Origin: an uncultured Bacteroidales bacterium
GTDB taxonomy: Bacteria > Bacteroidota > Bacteroidia > Bacteroidales > UBA932
Length of the DNA: 34,868 bases
Reading direction: 5' to 3'
NCBI GenBank assembly: GCA_910585445.1
Contig: CAJUEK010000020.1
Location: forward strand, 1 to 34,868
Of the stretch, positions 27,893 through 34,674 are shown piece after piece. How positions within the stretch are numbered: position 1 is the first letter of the stretch; each line of letters begins with the position of its first letter. A program made the translations under genes and the position numbers. The notes beneath the pieces were generated by a model, which made no database searches, was not told the DNA's origin, and saw only the letters and a list, made by a program, of their open reading frames with translations.

Positions 27893-28494
27893 CTCACATC
27901 AAATTTTCCTTCATCCGCAGTCGTCTGCAAGTCAATATCTTTCAATTCTATGCATGTCAGGTCTCCTCCCGGCTCGACAATCGTTATCATTGTCACAAGG
28001 CAGTCGCTTTTACGCAGCATCAGCCTGACTTCAGCCATGAATCTGGCAATGTCCTTCTTCTTGGGAGTCATCGTCACCTCCCACATGAGGTCCGTCTCCC
28101 TTGTCTCTACAGAAAAATCATTGTCTGACACCAGAGGGGAACCGGAAAGCCCGAGCATCATCACCTGCGAGATGCCGCGGAACATCCTGTTCTTAGAAAG
28201 GTCAACTTTCTGTTTCTTTCCGTCAGCAATGAAAACCGCATCCTCCCCGTTCATGATGAAAACCCTGGTGAGAGGCTCCATATATTCCCATCTTACCTTG
28301 TCAGGAGACGAAAAATACATCCTTCCGCTTGAAACCATCTTTTCCTGCAACATGACACTCTCCTTAGTCTGCACGAAAGCGCATGACATGTTTTCCGGCC
28401 TGAGAGGGACAAGCTCCCGTGCTGCAGACGGACAGGCCATTAGGCAGATGAGCATGGCAGCTGCGGCAATATAAGCTACATTCTTCATAATCAT
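27889..28494 (-). CDS. LolA-like periplasmic lipid carrier
   Basis: This protein of about 201 residues resembles the outer-membrane lipoprotein carrier LolA, a homologue of which accompanies most aryl polyene clusters. The N-terminus MIMKNVAYIAAAAMLICLMA is a signal peptide. LMAC before residue 21 could be a lipobox, while a signal peptidase I site after PSAA is the alternative. The rest is a beta-rich fold with the LolA-like opening (QTKESVMLQEKMVSSGRMYF and WEYMEP). The ATG at 28494 overlaps the upstream stop as ATGA, with an internal ATG at 28488. It probably shields or ferries the hydrophobic polyene lipid across the periplasm together with the MMPL protein. That role is inferred. Confidence 0.85.
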   Translation of the reverse strand: MIMKNVAYIAAAAMLICLMACPSAARELVPLRPENMSCAFVQTKESVMLQEKMVSSGRMYFSSPDKVRWEYMEPLTRVFIMNGEDAVFIADGKKQKVDLSKNRMFRGISQVMMLGLSGSPLVSDNDFSVETRETDLMWEVTMTPKKKDIARFMAEVRLMLRKSDCLVTMITIVEPGGDLTCIELKDIDLQTTADEGKFDVR

Positions 28495-28844
28495 TTGACA
28501 ATCAATGCGCATCCCGCCATAATCAGGAGCACTCCGACCCATTGAGAAGCCGTGACATGCTCATTAAACACAAGAAGTGCGGCAAACACCCCGAAAAGGT
28601 AGCTCATGCTTGTAAGCGGATAAGCAACCCCGAACGGATAATTTTTCAGTATATGCATCCAGAGCACAGTGGCGGCTCCCATGGCAAGCCCGCATCCAAG
28701 AAACCACCAGTTGGTCAGCTGAGCCGTAAAAAATGTCCAGGCCCATCTGAATTCTCCCATCTTTGCGAGCGCAAGCTTGAGCATCACCTGACCGGAGCAC
28801 AGCAGAAGGCTCTGCAAAAGAGCCAGAGGTATCACTTTCCACAT
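28491..28844 (-). CDS. Small EamA/SMR-type membrane protein, ArnE-like
   Basis: This 117-residue protein has four predicted membrane segments. It has no glutamate in the first segment, unlike EmrE drug exporters. The stretch SLLLCSGQVMLKLAL resembles ArnE-type subunits that flip undecaprenyl-phosphate sugars. The GT2 gene nearby supports a role in moving a lipid-linked sugar across the membrane, but this is inference. It overlaps the chain-length-factor gene by 13 bases. The length is a complete SMR unit, so it is not a truncated ten-segment EamA protein. Confidence 0.8.
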   Translation of the reverse strand: MWKVIPLALLQSLLLCSGQVMLKLALAKMGEFRWAWTFFTAQLTNWWFLGCGLAMGAATVLWMHILKNYPFGVAYPLTSMSYLFGVFAALLVFNEHVTASQWVGVLLIMAGCALIVK

Positions 28845-29872
28845 ACACGCAACAATATGAATGAGTGTCCGTTCTCCCCGGACCTGTTATAAAGCAATAT
28901 GTTGTCCGGCACCGGAACTTTAAGGTCACTGCCGCTCTCACAAGAGCAAAGGAGAGACTTTGGCACATGGCCATGCCTGAAGCATGCGACCGCTGCATAC
29001 ATTCCCGCAGCTGATGCTGAAGGGCAGCTCCCGAAAATATGCCCGTATCTGCCGTGCGGCACATCCTTGAACATTTCCTTGACGGCATTTCCGGCTTCGC
29101 CGCTTTCCGGCCCACATAAACCATCAATTGAAATCACAAGCCCCACATCGCTAACTTTCAACCCATTGCAAGAAAGCATCTTTTCAACGGACTCACGCAT
29201 TTTTTCCTCAGACGGCTTGAAAAGCAACCTGACAGCAGCAATCTCACATAAGGCTCCTTCAGCCTCCGCGTCCACCACAAAAGAAACGGCGCTCCCGCAG
29301 GACGGAATCCCTCTGGCGTGCAAGCTACCCTGACTATAGACAGAATATGAAAAAGGAGTAACCTCATCAAAGGCCCCCACAAGGGCGTTCCCGAAACGTC
29401 CCATCCGAAGCTGTGTCCATGCATCATCCAAAGCGCTCTCAAAAGAAAGCCCTCCATGGGAATATGTGGCATTATAGCCATGTGAACCGGTGCGTATCCC
29501 GATGAGGGAAGCAAGGGTATTGTGAGTGGACTGCATGAAATGGACTGGTCTCAACGAAGTCCGCTCCCCGGAACACAGAGCCGTCAAAAAAGCTTCAGTA
29601 TTCTCCTGAAGGCCAAGCCCGGTGCCGCATACAACGGCCTCAGGGACTGCAAGTCCGGCTTCTTCCAGACTCACTGCCGAAACCGCAAGGGCACGTTTCA
29701 TAAGCCCTGTCATGCGCCTTGCCTCAAGCGGGCTGACAAACCTCTTCCAGTCAGGCTCACAAGGAGGATTCACCCTGTCCGAATAAAGTTCAAGAGGATT
29801 CTCCATCCATGCGTCACATAGCGGAAGCTGGGAGGATATCTGCGCCGAAGACTTTACATATACCTTTCTCAT
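28832..29872 (-). CDS. Ketosynthase-like chain length factor, catalytic residues absent
   Basis: This 346-residue condensing-enzyme homologue is of the N-terminal-KS-like family used as chain length factor in aryl polyene systems. The nucleophile motif TACSS reads T136-Y-S138-H. The second-half motifs are replaced: the NAHGTGT position reads SIDGLCGPESG and the GHTLGAAG position reads GSCPSASAAG. Cys, His and His are therefore all absent. It likely pairs with ketosynthase B or C to set polyene length (inference). ATG 29872 is chosen over the in-frame GTG at 29878 because GAGGTG lies at good distance upstream. It overlaps the ArnE-like gene downstream. Confidence 0.88.
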   Translation of the reverse strand: MRKVYVKSSAQISSQLPLCDAWMENPLELYSDRVNPPCEPDWKRFVSPLEARRMTGLMKRALAVSAVSLEEAGLAVPEAVVCGTGLGLQENTEAFLTALCSGERTSLRPVHFMQSTHNTLASLIGIRTGSHGYNATYSHGGLSFESALDDAWTQLRMGRFGNALVGAFDEVTPFSYSVYSQGSLHARGIPSCGSAVSFVVDAEAEGALCEIAAVRLLFKPSEEKMRESVEKMLSCNGLKVSDVGLVISIDGLCGPESGEAGNAVKEMFKDVPHGRYGHIFGSCPSASAAGMYAAVACFRHGHVPKSLLCSCESGSDLKVPVPDNILLYNRSGENGHSFILLRVCGK

Positions 29873-29874
29873 AA

Positions 29875-31116
29875 TCACCTCATTTTGCGGTATGCGGAAA
29901 ACAGCATGGACGAATCATTCCCGCCGAAACCGAACGAATTGCACAGCACATTTTCCAGCCTGGCCTTGAGTTCTTTGTCTCCCTCACATGAATGCTCATG
30001 TCCCATGCCCGCTCCGGCAAAAGGGGAGACCGTATCAGGCCCGCTGCTCCTCCAGTTGAGATTGACAGGAACAAAGCCCTCCTGCATGGCCAGGATGCAG
30101 ATTACCGCCTCCACCGAACCTGATGCGCTCGTGGTATGTCCTGTGAAAGACTTTGTAGATGACACGGCCGGCATATCTTCAGGGAACAGCCTCCTCAGGG
30201 CTGCACTTTCGCTCGCATCATTATTCGGAGTACCTGTGCCGTGAGCGTTGACATAATCAATGTCAGCAGGAGTGCAGCCTGCATCAGCCAAAGCTCCGGC
30301 CATTGCAAGGAACGCACCCTCACCGTTTTCAGATGAGGCTGTCTGGTGGAAAGCGTCACATGCGTTCGCATATCCCCTCAGACATGCAAGAGGCCTGGCC
30401 CCGCGTCTTGCGGCAGACTCCTCAGACTCCAAAATAAGATAAGCTGCACCTTCACCCAGATTAAGCCCCGCACGCTCCGAGTCAAACGGCCTGCATGGAC
30501 GTGAATCAAGTATCATCAGGGTATTAAACCCGTTCAGATGGAAAGAAGACAGGCACTCGCTGCCTCCGACAGCTACAATATCAGCCCGTCCGCTGCGGAT
30601 CATGTCCGCACCGCGCATTATGGCATTAGCGGCAGAAGAACATGCTGTCGAAAGGGTAGTCACACTGTCAAAGTCACCGAAATACGCAGCCATAAGCTCT
30701 GTGGCGGCCCCGCAGTCATGCACGGAAAAATATCCGCTCAGACGCCCGCTCTCCAGATACTCCCTGAAATGAAGCTCGGACTTCTCCATGCCTCCCACAG
30801 TAGTCCCTGAAACCAGAGGAATATCTGAAAGCATGCCGCATGTTATCCCGGCCTGCTCCAACGCCTCACGCAAGGCATGAATGCCAAGAAGGGAAGTGCG
30901 CGGCATAAGCTCCGCCTCATCTATCCCCAAGGCAGACTTCAGCTCAGCATCAGTCATACGGACTTCTCCGCATGGCACATCAAGCCCGCCTGCATCAATG
31001 TACTTCAGGCGCGATATGCCGCTGCGGCCCTGCTGAAGAGACAAAAGCACCTCAGATTTACAGTTTCCTATGGCAGAAATGATTCCCGCCCCCGTAACAA
31101 GCACCGGAGATCCCAT
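29875..31116 (-). CDS. Beta-ketoacyl-ACP synthase B, FabF-like
   Basis: This 413-residue condensing enzyme has an intact triad: C159 (STACSSAAN), H292 (NAHGTGTPNND) and H327 (TKSFTGHTTS), with K322. The motif order and length fit KAS II. It directly precedes the chain-length-factor-like gene, with the last bases overlapping the region of its GTG/ATG start. The arrangement matches the ketosynthase/CLF pair that elongates polyenes, so this is the best candidate for the main elongating ketosynthase. It starts 9 bases after the ACP gene. Confidence 0.94.
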   Translation of the reverse strand: MGSPVLVTGAGIISAIGNCKSEVLLSLQQGRSGISRLKYIDAGGLDVPCGEVRMTDAELKSALGIDEAELMPRTSLLGIHALREALEQAGITCGMLSDIPLVSGTTVGGMEKSELHFREYLESGRLSGYFSVHDCGAATELMAAYFGDFDSVTTLSTACSSAANAIMRGADMIRSGRADIVAVGGSECLSSFHLNGFNTLMILDSRPCRPFDSERAGLNLGEGAAYLILESEESAARRGARPLACLRGYANACDAFHQTASSENGEGAFLAMAGALADAGCTPADIDYVNAHGTGTPNNDASESAALRRLFPEDMPAVSSTKSFTGHTTSASGSVEAVICILAMQEGFVPVNLNWRSSGPDTVSPFAGAGMGHEHSCEGDKELKARLENVLCNSFGFGGNDSSMLFSAYRKMR

Positions 31117-31125
31117 CAGACAGTC

Positions 31126-31389
31126 CTATTTTGTCCTGTGCTTCTGAATATAGTCCGCCATCACTCCCACCGAGCGGAAAACTTCCTTACCCTCGGACGG
31201 ATTGGCCAGCTTTATCCCGTAATTCTTTTCGAGCAGCACGATAAGCTCAAGCGCATCTATCGAGTCCAGCCCGAGACCGTCCCCGAAAAGGGGAGCGTCA
31301 TTGTCAATGTCCTGCGGCGTCATGCCGTCAAGGTTAAGCGCTTCAATCATCTGAAGCTTGAGTCCTTCTATGAGTTCTTCCATATTCAT
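31126..31389 (-). CDS. Acyl carrier protein
   Basis: This is an ACP of about 87 residues. The phosphopantetheine site is LGLDSIDALEL, with Ser after Asp as required, and the charged helix after it is typical. The ATG at 31389 (MNMEELIEGL) is chosen because frames opening further upstream run into the half-ketosynthase gene; 31383 (MEEL) is equally possible. It presumably carries the growing polyene between ketosynthase, reductase and dehydratase. It lies between the half-ketosynthase and ketosynthase B. Confidence 0.93.
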   Translation of the reverse strand: MNMEELIEGLKLQMIEALNLDGMTPQDIDNDAPLFGDGLGLDSIDALELIVLLEKNYGIKLANPSEGKEVFRSVGVMADYIQKHRTK

Positions 31390-31412
31390 CGTTTTAATTA
31401 CTTTTGCTCCAT

Positions 31413-32030
31413 TTACTTGCGGCATCCGAACGCCGCCGATATGTTTTCCGGATTCCACTGCGCCCCTGATGCGTCCCCGTCCTTTTCCACAAGGAAAAGC
31501 ACAACCTCGAAAGTGTCATCATCGCTGCATTCAGCCCATCCGCATACGGCCGACCTCGTTACCTTATCCTGGAAAGCATTGCCCACGATGCGGCATATCT
31601 CCCCGGCATCAGGCTTTTCCATGACATAAAAACAGGTCTCTCCGTAATATTTGTTGCGTATGGCAATCTCTCCTGTCACAATATTCGGCAGGGTATAGAC
31701 AAAAACGGCAGGGCTTGGAAACCAGTTCTGCGGGTCATTTATGGTATTCTGATAATTCCTGTCATCACACAGCGAAGCGCTTGAATTGAACAGGAGCACA
31801 GCCCGGTCCTCCCGCGGCTCAAAACGCCCCGGCTCATCAGAAAGCAGAATCTCAGAGGCAAGAAACCCGGCCTTCGACAAGGTATCCATCTTGTGGAATT
31901 TCGCATAACCGCACCCGAGCGCCCTGAAAGCAGACACAAGCATATCCTTTCCGCTGCCCTCGGCAACCGGGACAGGCCTGTCCGAGACAATCGCGTCCGG
32001 CGTTATCCTTACACATGACTTTATGGTCAT
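31413..32030 (-). CDS. Half-size ketosynthase-like protein
   Basis: This 205-residue protein resembles only the N-terminal half of ketosynthase/CLF proteins. The shared segment is the LLFNSSASLCDDRNYQNTI strand-loop, followed by PSPAVFVYTLPNIVTGEIAI. Where the active-site Cys strand would be it reads GETCFYVMEKPDAGEI, with no Cys at the nucleophile position. It then ends, without the second thiolase half that bears the histidines. It cannot be a condensing enzyme on its own. It may be a scaffold, a gatekeeper or a partner of another ketosynthase. I recall such short proteins annotated as 3-oxoacyl-ACP synthase in Bacteroidota clusters. Its ATG overlaps the ketosynthase C stop (ATGA), and no frameshift remnant follows. 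Confidence 0.75.
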   Translation of the reverse strand: MTIKSCVRITPDAIVSDRPVPVAEGSGKDMLVSAFRALGCGYAKFHKMDTLSKAGFLASEILLSDEPGRFEPREDRAVLLFNSSASLCDDRNYQNTINDPQNWFPSPAVFVYTLPNIVTGEIAIRNKYYGETCFYVMEKPDAGEICRIVGNAFQDKVTRSAVCGWAECSDDDTFEVVLFLVEKDGDASGAQWNPENISAAFGCRK

Positions 32031-33265
32031 ATCTCACCTCCTTTTCTGAAAAGCATCGCCGCATTGCAGCCTCCGAAGCCGGAAAGCAGCTTTATGAATG
32101 CCTTTTTATCCGTATGACGGCATTCTGACGACACAGACACAGGGCATGAAACTCCGCTTTCCCTCCAGCCGGCTGTCGCAGGGACGCATCCCTCATCCGC
32201 GGCTTTCATTGATATTATGGTCTCAAGCACTCCGGCGGCTCCCAAAGTATGTCCGAAATAACCTTTCAACCCGCACACAGGCACATCTGAAAGGTCTGCA
32301 CGGTTTATGGCAATTGATTCCATCTCATCATTATAAGGCGTAGCGGTGCCATGCACATTCACAAATGCAAGTTCATCGGCACATGCATCCGCAAGCACCT
32401 GCCGCAAAGCCCTGAAACTGCCTTCTCCCGTGCGTGAAGGACCGGAAATATGGTTGGCGTCATTCCTTGTCGCACCGCTCACTGCCGTCCAAGTGCCAAA
32501 GCCGTTTCCCGGCATGGCTGCACCTTTTCCAGTTCCCGAGGTCTCCGCGCCGCAGGCAGCGCGCTCAGCCGCAAAAACGATAGTGGCAGCGGCTTCACCG
32601 AGATTAAGCCCATTCCTGCCGCTGTCAAAAGGCCGGCAAGGCTGCTGTGACAAAGCCTTGAACGACTGGAAACCAGATACTATGAACGCTGAAAGGCAGT
32701 CTGCCCCTGTCACCACGGCATAATCGTATTTTCCGCTCCGCAAGGCACGCATGGCCTCAATCTGGGCACAAAGTCCTGAGATGCAGGCATTGGACACGAC
32801 GACAGGAGTATTAGGATTGCAAAAATGGGCAGCAATCAGACTAGCTGAGCTGTGCAGGGTCTCCCGCCCAGAAGCAAATCCCTGAACATATCCCTGAACA
32901 TACGACTGGGGGGCATACGACTGGGCATTCCCCAAAAGCTCCACATTGCCTTTCGTAGTGGAAAGCACAAAAAGGACTCTTTCCGAAGAAGGGTCAATAC
33001 CCGCTGCACGCACTGCCCTTAAGGCTGACAGCAGGGCAATCTTCTCGAAAAAAGTCAGCCCATGCGGCAAATTTTCCGAGGCGCACTCCCTTTCGACCGC
33101 TTCCCTGTCAAACATCGATGCGCAGAAAGGCTCAGGAAGTCCCCAAAGCCCTTCATGCAGCCTCAGACAGCTTCTCCCGCTCCTGACGGCAGCCCAGTTC
33201 TCCTGTGAACCGGCTCCCAACGGAGAGGTTATGTCATCTGCTATTACCCTTATCCTGTCTTCCAT
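32027..33265 (-). CDS. Beta-ketoacyl-ACP synthase C
   Basis: This 412-residue ketosynthase has a full triad: C161 (SNACISG), H305 (NVHGTATPYND) and H339 (GYFGHTLG), with K334. It is more divergent than ketosynthases A and B. It opens with a variant N-terminus (MEDRIRVIADDITSPLGAG) and has two low-complexity insertions. One, at about residues 114-130, is built from DNA tandem repeats; the other, at about 237-261, is Gly/Ala/Thr-rich. It sits between the second hotdog gene and the half-ketosynthase, which suggests a functional link with the latter. It may prime or extend a different chain, for example an acyl tail, but this cannot be read from the sequence. Confidence 0.9.
   Translation of the reverse strand: MEDRIRVIADDITSPLGAGSQENWAAVRSGRSCLRLHEGLWGLPEPFCASMFDREAVERECASENLPHGLTFFEKIALLSALRAVRAAGIDPSSERVLFVLSTTKGNVELLGNAQSYAPQSYVQGYVQGFASGRETLHSSASLIAAHFCNPNTPVVVSNACISGLCAQIEAMRALRSGKYDYAVVTGADCLSAFIVSGFQSFKALSQQPCRPFDSGRNGLNLGEAAATIVFAAERAACGAETSGTGKGAAMPGNGFGTWTAVSGATRNDANHISGPSRTGEGSFRALRQVLADACADELAFVNVHGTATPYNDEMESIAINRADLSDVPVCGLKGYFGHTLGAAGVLETIISMKAADEGCVPATAGWRESGVSCPVSVSSECRHTDKKAFIKLLSGFGGCNAAMLFRKGGEI
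32880..32925. repeat. Short tandem repeats inside ketosynthase C
   Basis: CCCTGAACATAT (32880-32891) is followed directly by CCCTGAACATAC (32892-32903). CATACGACTGGG occurs at 32899-32910 and again at 32914-32925 (15-base period). On the coding strand they give the repeated peptides AQSY/PQSY and VQGY/VQGF. Both periods are multiples of three, so the frame is kept. Confidence 0.85.
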
Positions 33266-33269
33266 AATC

Positions 33270-33782
33270 CTATGCTTTTATCCCGCAGCCCATCGGCTTG
33301 CCGTTCTTTGTGTACTCATTCCCCGGGCCGTCTGAAGGCTCCTCCTGAGCCTGGGAGTCAGTAAGCGCAATCTTCATTATGCCCTCTGCCATCAGATTTC
33401 CGCAGGCATCCCGAATCTCAGCCTTGGCCATCTTCACATTGAAGACCTCCGTAATAACCTCTATCCTGGTGCTGACAGTATGTCCCACAGAGGGCCGAGA
33501 GTGTATCATCACATTTCTCACCGCCCCTATCATTCCTATGCAGACTCCATTTCCGAGCACGTATCTGTTATGATAACCTACCATGGCCGCACATGTCTGG
33601 GCCATATTCTCAATAAGCCCCGAATAAGACAGCAAGCCATCGTCAATAAATATATTGTCCTGAGTCACATCAAGTTCCGTACATGCAGCCCCGTCCTCAT
33701 ATCCCGTGATACGGCTTATCATAATGAACGGGCTGCGCTGCGGCAATATGTTTTCTACAGGTATTTCTCTCAATTCCATCAT
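33270..33782 (-). CDS. FabZ/ApeP-like hotdog dehydratase 2, His absent
   Basis: This is a hotdog-fold protein of about 170 residues. It aligns with the FabA/FabZ pattern: ILPQRSPFIMI resembles the LLPHRPPFLLV opening, and LIENMAQ contains the catalytic Glu, E58. The HFPG block is missing. The corresponding stretch reads IFIDDGLLSYSG, with Asp near the His position and about four residues fewer. It is thus like ApeP-type dehydratase partners. With the protein at 27524-27892 (His kept, Glu lost) it could rebuild one active site across a heterodimer. ATG 33782 overlaps the acyltransferase stop as TGATG. An in-frame TTG at 33785 is less likely. Confidence 0.82.
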   Translation of the reverse strand: MMELREIPVENILPQRSPFIMISRITGYEDGAACTELDVTQDNIFIDDGLLSYSGLIENMAQTCAAMVGYHNRYVLGNGVCIGMIGAVRNVMIHSRPSVGHTVSTRIEVITEVFNVKMAKAEIRDACGNLMAEGIMKIALTDSQAQEEPSDGPGNEYTKNGKPMGCGIKA

Positions 33783-34672
33783 CAATTCTCCCAGAAGTCA
33801 TACCAGTTGAACCATTGGTGCGGATATCTCCGTACCACCTCCTCAAGCACTTTCACGTAGCTTTCCGCAAGTGAAGCCATCTTAGCCTTCCGGTCCAGGT
33901 CCCCAGATGAGGCCAGCCTGCGATAAATTATGCGGTATCTGTATGTGTCCTCCTTCATGACAAATATAGCCACTGCCGGAACGCCTTTCTGGACTGCCAT
34001 GGAAAACGGTCCCATCGGGAAATCCGCCTCTTTTCCGAGGAACGGAAGCCTTATCTTCTTCGGAGAGCCGAAAAGCCTGTCTGAAGGCATGCTTACGATT
34101 CCTCCCTCATCCAGCGTGGCATTCAATTCAAAGATATGCGACATGTCCTCCCTCACCGGCACCATCCTTATGTTGTTGCGGCTGAAGGCAGTCTTGCGGT
34201 TCTGCATGACCGTCTGCGTCTCTCCCGAAAAGACAAGTGCGCAGAAAGGCTTGTCGCCCGCCTTGAGCGAATATCCGGCAAGCTCATAATTGCCGACATG
34301 CGAACTCATCAGGACTATCCCGGAATCCTGCTCGAGCAGGGGATTGAAGTCCTCCGCGTTCTCCATCACAAAGTCAAAAGACTGTCCCGCATACATGGCG
34401 AAACGGTCCAGGATGACCTGGCCGAATACATAATGGTTGCGATAGACAGCCGCAAAGGCCTTCATCGCAGAATAGCCGAACCTGTCGCGGAAATATGACA
34501 TGGATGCCTTGTAGCCCCTGCGTCCGAATAGCATGTAGAAAGGAATCACACATGCCATGATACAATAGAGAGAACGCACGCCGAAACTCCTGAGCCAAAA
34601 TATCAGGAATCTCTGCATCCATGGCAGTCCGCCGGTCCTGCCTTTCCACTTGTCGTGCCTGAGCTCTCCCAA
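33782..34672 (-). CDS. LpxL/HtrB-like lipid acyltransferase
   Basis: This 296-residue protein is of the lauroyl acyltransferase family (lipid A late acyltransferases). The catalytic HX4E is H125-E130 (SSHVGNYE). A hydrophobic membrane segment lies at about residues 31-48, after the family-typical KWKGRTGG N-terminus. The downstream GGIVSMPSDRLFG and PFSMAVQKGVPAV segments fit the family. In aryl polyene clusters such an acyltransferase is thought to join the polyene to a lipid or sugar. The start is an unusual TTG at 34672, two bases after the ACP stop. The next ATG (34618) would remove the conserved N-terminus. Confidence 0.87.
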   Translation of the reverse strand: MGELRHDKWKGRTGGLPWMQRFLIFWLRSFGVRSLYCIMACVIPFYMLFGRRGYKASMSYFRDRFGYSAMKAFAAVYRNHYVFGQVILDRFAMYAGQSFDFVMENAEDFNPLLEQDSGIVLMSSHVGNYELAGYSLKAGDKPFCALVFSGETQTVMQNRKTAFSRNNIRMVPVREDMSHIFELNATLDEGGIVSMPSDRLFGSPKKIRLPFLGKEADFPMGPFSMAVQKGVPAVAIFVMKEDTYRYRIIYRRLASSGDLDRKAKMASLAESYVKVLEEVVRRYPHQWFNWYDFWEN

Positions 34673-34674
34673 GG

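Noticed and set aside
28491..28844. EmrE-like multidrug exporter.
   Set aside because: The membrane glutamate of the first helix is absent, and the neighbours point to lipid-linked sugar movement.
30877..31629. A 250-codon plus-strand frame.
   Set aside because: It is antisense to ketosynthase B, the ACP and the half-ketosynthase, all of which have clear motifs.
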